DNA of 27,345 bases from the NCBI GenBank assembly GCA_023392515.1, contig JAEVYX010000068.1:1-27345 (forward strand), read 5' to 3'. Below are positions 23,525 to 27,345 of the stretch, in pieces. The position numbers and the translations under genes are program-made. Below the pieces are notes generated by a model. The model was not told where the DNA came from. It did no database searches and was given only the letters and a program-made list of their open reading frames with translations. How positions within the stretch are numbered: position 1 is the stretch's first letter; each line of letters begins with the position of its first letter. Origin of the DNA: Bacillota bacterium (lineage in GTDB: Bacteria > Bacillota > Clostridia > Christensenellales > Aristaeellaceae).

Positions 23525-23553
23525 TTGCCTCATATTTCATATTCCGGTATAAT
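23525..23553 (+). promoter_or_regulatory. Promoter of the zinc-ribbon membrane protein
   Basis: TTGCCT (23525-23530), 17-bp spacer and TATAAT (23548-23553). Its predicted start near 23560 favours ATG 23611 as the translation start over the earlier in-frame codons. Confidence 0.7.
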
Positions 23554-23610
23554 CAAGAAGCTGACTTTTCAGTGAAGGGAGGCAGGAGAGGCGGAAGGCC
23601 TTTCCGGCAT

Positions 23611-24318
23611 ATGATGCCGATCGTATCCTACTGCAAAAAATGCAAGGAAGAAGTACCGCCTGCGGAAGTATGCACCCTTTGCGGAAGATCGCTCCCGGCT
23701 TCCAGCATGCGGTTAAGCTGGGCTTACACATACGCCCCTGTTATGGATTGGATTCGCTGGAGTATGATTTTACGCATCATGCTGCCGGTTCTTTTGGTGC
23801 TGATCGGGCTGATCTTGGGGCTGGAGGCGCTGCTTCATGGCACAATAGGCGTACAGGCCTTATGGGCGCAAGGGTTGATGAGGGTTATTTTGTGGATTAC
23901 AGCGGCGATGGGGGCCGGAGTTTTTTTCGTACTCTTACTTCAGGGAAAAGAGGAAATCCGCTTCGTAATCGATCAAAAAGGAGTCCATGCGAAAACATAT
24001 TTGCTGCGCCCTTCTGCTATAAAGTATTGGCTGCGCATGCAGCCTGTGCCCGCTTGGCTGAATAGCGGGAAAGAACCACTGCCTGTAGGAGAAAAGGATG
24101 TTGCCTGGCAGGAACTCCGACGGGTGCAGGGATGGCCCGATAAAGAGATCATCCTGCTTTATGCGCCGCGCTGGTGGCTTTCCATGGCACTATACTGCCT
24201 GCCGGGTACCTATGAAGAAGCGGTGCAGTTTATATATGATCATGTAAAGAAACGCTCACAGGTCAAAATGGCGGTCCCACCGCAGCTGCCGGAGGAACCT
24301 CCATTCCCTTTAACTTAA
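23611..24318 (+). CDS. Zinc-ribbon membrane protein of unknown function
   Basis: A 235-residue hypothetical protein. Residues about 7-26 form a four-cysteine zinc ribbon (CKKC then CTLC). Two membrane segments follow at about 50-72 and 86-110. The C-terminal cytoplasmic part (EEIRFVIDQKGVHAKTYL, DVAWQELRRVQGWPDKEIILLYA, WWLSMALYCLPGTYEEAVQFIYDHVKKRS) has strands typical of a PH-like or YcxB-like domain fused to two membrane helices, but I do not recognise the family. The start is ATG 23611 because the promoter at 23525-23553 excludes most of the longer frame (back to 23488), with GGAAGG upstream; ATG 23614 is equally possible. Confidence 0.75.
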   Translation: MMPIVSYCKKCKEEVPPAEVCTLCGRSLPASSMRLSWAYTYAPVMDWIRWSMILRIMLPVLLVLIGLILGLEALLHGTIGVQALWAQGLMRVILWITAAMGAGVFFVLLLQGKEEIRFVIDQKGVHAKTYLLRPSAIKYWLRMQPVPAWLNSGKEPLPVGEKDVAWQELRRVQGWPDKEIILLYAPRWWLSMALYCLPGTYEEAVQFIYDHVKKRSQVKMAVPPQLPEEPPFPLT

Positions 24319-24335
24319 ATATTACGTAAATATTA
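24316..24335 (+). repeat. Tandem TAAATATTA, 11-bp period, upstream of a promoter
   Basis: TAAATATTA occurs at 24316-24324 and 24327-24335, one helical turn apart, ending 10 bp before the -35 box of the next gene. It may be an activator site or an UP element; AT-richness alone could also explain it. Confidence 0.45.
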
Positions 24336-24345
24336 AGAAATTCTA

Positions 24346-24374
24346 TTGACATGATAAGAAATATGCCATAAAAT
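24346..24374 (+). promoter_or_regulatory. SigA-type promoter of the SH3/peptidoglycan-binding protein
   Basis: TTGACA (24346-24351), a 17-bp spacer and TAAAAT (24369-24374). The predicted transcript starts near 24381, before the ribosome site at 24401-24408. Confidence 0.85.
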
Positions 24375-24414
24375 AGTATTATCCATGATAATCTGGTCAA
24401 GGAGGGGTTGTCCC

Positions 24415-27048
24415 ATGTGCCGGAGGCAGGGAGCAAAGAAAGGGCGGCAGCGGGCAGGTCTTTTTTTCTGTATCGGGCTGCTTTTATTTTGGGCTTGCAT
24501 GCCGACGTCTTTGGCGGCGGCTACCTATCCATACACCACCACTACCAATGATTCGGTGAATATGCGCAGAAGTGCCTCCGGTACTTCCGTCGTTTTGGAA
24601 AGGCTGGATGAAGGCCAGGAGATCGTCGTGCAGGGCGAATCCGGAAGCTATTTTAAGATTACCTTTAATGGCCGTACCGGCTATGTAATGAAAAAGTATG
24701 TAAATGCTTTGGGCGGGAGTTCAACTACGGCGCCCCAGGCTACCAGCACTACTAATACCGTTACCGGCTATCCCTATCAAACCACAACAAAGGACAGCGT
24801 CAATCTGCGTAAATCAGCGTCTACGACCGCTATCATTCTGGACAGGCTTCCTGAAGGCGCGGAACTTACGGTTCAGGGCGTTTCGGGGGATTTCCTGAAG
24901 GTGGTCTATGAGGGGCAAACGGGTTACGTGATGGCGGAATATATCAACGTGAAAACGATCGCATCCGCAAACGCAACCCCTGCTCCAACACCGAAGCCCT
25001 CATCAAGCAATAACTATACGGCGCTTCAAAAAGGATCAAACGGGACACAGGTGCGTGCGCTTCAGCAAGCGTTGATCGAATTGGGCTTCCTTACCGGCTC
25101 AGCGGACGGCCAGTTTGGTGCACAAACAGAAACAGCGGTAAAAGCCTTTCAAACAAAGAACAGCCAATCTGCAAGCGGCGTTGCCGACAGCTCTATGCAA
25201 ACATTGCTATATGAGGAAAAGCCGCTTAATAGCAAGGGAAAGGCTACGCAAGTAATGACATTGGCTCCGATTGCTGGAATTACGATGCGGCTTAACAACA
25301 CCGGCGATGCGGTGGTAACCCTGCAGGAAAAGCTGAAGGCTTTGGGATACTATACGGGAACTGCAAACGGTGTTTATACAAGCGATACCATGGCAGCAGT
25401 CAAGGTCTTTCAGCAGAAAAACGGCTTGGGAACAGACGGCTTGGCAGGGAATCAGACGCAAACCAAACTGTATAGCCAGGATGCGCTGCCTGCCAGTGCG
25501 GTAGTCACTGTCACTCCGCTACCTGTTCCCACTCCGCCCAGTGTGACGGTGCGCCAGGGTGATACAGGCGATGCTGCCAAAACAGTGCAGCAGAGATTGA
25601 AGGACCTGGGCTATCTGAGCGGCGCAGTAGATGGCAAATTTGGTGCAGCCAGCGCGAATGCATTGAAATCCTTCCAGAAGAGCCATGGGCTTACACAGGA
25701 CGGCGTTGCCGGTGCGGCAACGCAAACCGTCTTATTTAGTGTCAATGCGCTGAAAGCCGGTGCAACGGCAACCCCGGCGGTTACGGCAACACCTGCTCCC
25801 ACACCGCTTACCCAGGATAATGTCATCGTTATCCAAAGCGGAACCAAAGGTGTTCCCGTGTTGAATCTGCAAAAGCGTCTTACGGAACTGGGATATTATT
25901 CTGCGCGGATGGATGGGGAGTATCTGGCTACTGATATAGCCGCCGTTCGTGCTTTCCAAAGCGCAAACGGTATCAAGGTAGACGGCATTGCGGGCTTTTC
26001 AACCCAATCCATTTTATACAGCGCTGCAGCTATAGGACCCAATACAACAGCTGTTCCTGCTTCCACGGCAACGCCAGTTCCCGGCAGCATGACAACGCTG
26101 CGCCAGGGAGACAGCGGCAGTGAAGTGATTGCGCTGCAGGCAAGGCTGATTGCCCTTGGATTCTTAACCGGTAAGGCGGACGGCAAGTATGGCATGGCTA
26201 CGGCATCGGCTGTAGTGGCGTTCCAACGGGCCAACGGCCTGGTCCGGGATGGCGTGGCAGGTCCGACTACGTTGACCAAGTTATATGCTACAGGTGGCGT
26301 ATCCACCGCTCCGGCAGCGACGCCTACCGCGACGATTACCATTTTAAAGCAAGGGGATGTCAATAGCGCAGTAAAGACTTTGCAGACGAGCCTGATCAAT
26401 TTGGGCTATCTGTCCGGTTCGGCTGACGGAAGCTTTGGTCTGCAGACATACCTGGCACTGCGTGCTTTCCAGTCTCGAAACAATTTGACAGCGGATGGAA
26501 TTGCCGGGCAACAGACGCTACTTCTCCTATCCAGTTCCAATGCCAAGCCTGCGGAAACGGTGCCAGGCGCAACTGCTACACCCAAGCCTACCGCTCCGGC
26601 TGATGTGACCCCCAAGGCTTCTCAGGTGCGTTATGCCAACTGGTATACGGAAATTCGCAGCAGATGCAGAACGTATCCCTACGCAACGGTTTATGATTTC
26701 TCAACCGGAATCAGCTGGAAGGTACATATGTTCAGCATCGGTGCGCATGCTGATTCAGAGCCTGTATCAGCAGCCGATACGGCGAACATGAACAAGGCCT
26801 TTGGCGGGAAAACAACATGGACACCCAAAGCAGTGTGGGTTATCATGAGCGACGGAAGAATCTATATGGCATCCACCCATAATACACCGCATGGCGTGGA
26901 TCACAATACCTCCAATAACTTCGCGGGCCATCTGTGCATCCACTTCCCGAGAACGCTTGCGGAAGTGCAGGCAATCGGCGATTATGCCACAGCTCATCAA
27001 AAGGCTATTGACCTGGGGTGGCAGGCCACTCAGAATATGATTAAGTAA
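24415..27048 (+). CDS. Exported cell-wall protein: 2 SH3, 6 peptidoglycan-binding repeats, YkuD-like C-terminal domain
   Basis: An 877-residue exported protein. A basic N-terminus and hydrophobic run end at TSLAAA (signal peptide, about 1-36). Two bacterial SH3 domains lie at about 38-99 and 117-179, each starting YPY-x-TTT. Six PG_binding_1 repeats follow (about 203-266, 291-354, 377-442, 472-536, 561-626 and 643-707), each with LQ-x-x-L-x-x-LG(F/Y) then AVKAFQ-like and DG(V/I)AG steps, joined by Thr/Pro/Ala linkers. The C-terminal 140 residues (about 736-877) contain GAHADSEP, H826 in PHGVDH and C841 in GHLCIHF, a spacing like the His/Cys pair of L,D-transpeptidases (H..SHGCIR), but divergent. 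I use ATG 24415 after AAGGAGGGG; ATG 24385 would be nearly leaderless. The role is probably cell wall or cortex binding and modification. Confidence 0.85.
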   Translation: MCRRQGAKKGRQRAGLFFCIGLLLFWACMPTSLAAATYPYTTTTNDSVNMRRSASGTSVVLERLDEGQEIVVQGESGSYFKITFNGRTGYVMKKYVNALGGSSTTAPQATSTTNTVTGYPYQTTTKDSVNLRKSASTTAIILDRLPEGAELTVQGVSGDFLKVVYEGQTGYVMAEYINVKTIASANATPAPTPKPSSSNNYTALQKGSNGTQVRALQQALIELGFLTGSADGQFGAQTETAVKAFQTKNSQSASGVADSSMQTLLYEEKPLNSKGKATQVMTLAPIAGITMRLNNTGDAVVTLQEKLKALGYYTGTANGVYTSDTMAAVKVFQQKNGLGTDGLAGNQTQTKLYSQDALPASAVVTVTPLPVPTPPSVTVRQGDTGDAAKTVQQRLKDLGYLSGAVDGKFGAASANALKSFQKSHGLTQDGVAGAATQTVLFSVNALKAGATATPAVTATPAPTPLTQDNVIVIQSGTKGVPVLNLQKRLTELGYYSARMDGEYLATDIAAVRAFQSANGIKVDGIAGFSTQSILYSAAAIGPNTTAVPASTATPVPGSMTTLRQGDSGSEVIALQARLIALGFLTGKADGKYGMATASAVVAFQRANGLVRDGVAGPTTLTKLYATGGVSTAPAATPTATITILKQGDVNSAVKTLQTSLINLGYLSGSADGSFGLQTYLALRAFQSRNNLTADGIAGQQTLLLLSSSNAKPAETVPGATATPKPTAPADVTPKASQVRYANWYTEIRSRCRTYPYATVYDFSTGISWKVHMFSIGAHADSEPVSAADTANMNKAFGGKTTWTPKAVWVIMSDGRIYMASTHNTPHGVDHNTSNNFAGHLCIHFPRTLAEVQAIGDYATAHQKAIDLGWQATQNMIK

Positions 27049-27062
27049 ACGGTAGGAATACC

Positions 27063-27095
27063 AAAAGAAAGAGCGTTATGTCGGCGCTCTTTCTT
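27063..27095 (+). terminator. Terminator after the cell-wall protein (copy 1 of a duplicated hairpin)
   Basis: AAGAAAGAGCG (27065-27075) and CGCTCTTTCTT (27085-27095) form an 11-bp perfect stem with a 9-base loop. No extra U-tract follows, but the right arm itself is T-rich. Confidence 0.75.
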
Positions 27096-27321
27096 AGCGT
27101 GTCGAAAAAGTGGCTGCGCCGCTTTTTCGAAGCTGCACCCTTCACCTGTGAGCTATGCTCACGGCTGGCGAAGGGTGTAAGGAAACCTTGCTGCGCAAGA
27201 CTTCCGAAATCGACGTATACGCCGCCGATTTCGGATTTATAGTCGGAGGGGGTGCCCCTCCGACACCTTCCAGAGGTTTTTTGACAGTCTGAGAAAGAGC
27301 GCTATGTCGGCGCTCTTTCTT
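27066..27321 (+). repeat. Direct repeat pair: 30-bp terminator hairpin, 226 bp apart
   Basis: Copies at 27066-27095 and 27292-27321 differ at one base (T at 27076, C at 27302). Both start AGAAAGAGCG and share TATGTCGGCGCTCTTTCTT. The second has the longer stem (11 bp, 27292-27302 with 27310-27320, loop 27303-27309). Confidence 0.85.
27100..27286. repeat. Hairpin-rich non-coding cassette with near-perfect terminal inverted repeats (MITE-like)
   Basis: No gene is seen in this 187-bp segment. Its ends are TGTCGAAAAA (27100-27109) and TTTTTTGACA (27277-27286), a 10-base inverted repeat with one mismatch. Inside are hairpins at 27102-27130 (13-bp stem), 27136-27177 (compound), 27187-27199, 27203-27235 (10-bp stem) and 27242-27264 (10-bp perfect stem, loop GTG). 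Whether it is a mobile miniature element, an RNA or a palindromic intergenic repeat cannot be told. No clear target-site duplication is seen apart from the flanking terminator repeats. Confidence 0.5.
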
Positions 27322-27325
27322 TTTT
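27292..27325 (+). terminator. Strong intrinsic terminator (copy 2 of the duplicated hairpin)
   Basis: AGAAAGAGCGC (27292-27302), loop TATGTCG and GCGCTCTTTCT (27310-27320), followed by TTTTT. It is near the right edge; the sequence beyond 27325 to the end shows nothing more that I can support. Confidence 0.85.
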
Positions 27326-27345
27326 GCTGTCGCAGATACAACGTC

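Noticed and set aside
24961..26560. Repeated blocks that could be a DNA repeat array or CRISPR
   Set aside because: The repetition is at protein level (six peptidoglycan-binding repeats with diverged codons); there are no identical short repeats with unique spacers.

Overview
The window looks like chromosome from a spore-forming, low-to-moderate GC Firmicute of the class Clostridia. Supporting signs are a SpoIIIE/FtsK translocase, a BofA-family protein behind a SigE-like promoter, an Asp23/AmaP/DUF2273 cluster, a T-box riboswitch before hisS-aspS, a CggR-controlled glycolytic operon and TP-rich SH3/peptidoglycan-binding proteins. I cannot assign a genus. Almost all genes lie on the + strand; the exceptions are bofA and a 57-residue small protein. 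I saw no phage, transposase, tRNA, rRNA or CRISPR array.

Layout. 1-3935: a secreted DUF3298-like protein, then a SpoIIIE/FtsK DNA translocase. 3960-7928: a consensus SigA promoter, a T-box leader whose specifier position reads Asp (GAC, overlapped by a His CAC codon), a GNAT acetyltransferase, hisS and aspS. 7936-18010: a terminator and a new promoter, then a long, tightly packed run: asp23-like, amaP, DUF2273, nusB, a TsaD/Kae1 paralogue, folD, xseA, xseB, ispA, a DUF212 membrane protein, a DUF6106-like membrane protein, a NifS-type cysteine desulfurase and thiI. 18019-18336: bofA on the minus strand, convergent with thiI. 18382-23230: cggR with promoter and tandem operator, then pgk, tpiA and gpmI, closed by a strong terminator; gapA and eno are absent. 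23252-24318: a 57-residue minus-strand gene and a divergent zinc-ribbon membrane protein. 24346-27095: a large exported protein with two SH3 domains, six peptidoglycan-binding repeats and a C-terminal domain with an L,D-transpeptidase-like His/Cys signature. 27063-27345: a non-coding, hairpin-rich stretch between two near-identical terminator hairpins.

Functional logic. The T-box unit couples His/Asp tRNA charging enzymes to uncharged tRNA. The long middle operon groups envelope-stress membrane proteins with housekeeping functions: transcription antitermination, one-carbon metabolism, exonuclease VII, isoprenoid chain synthesis, and sulfur transfer to tRNA and thiamine. The CggR unit covers the triose-phosphate part of glycolysis under sugar-phosphate control.

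The items most worth follow-up are the T-box specifier, the C-terminal domain of the cell-wall protein, the 57-residue protein, and the duplicated-terminator hairpin cassette at the right edge. Everything here is read by eye; domain names rest on remembered family motifs, not on searches.
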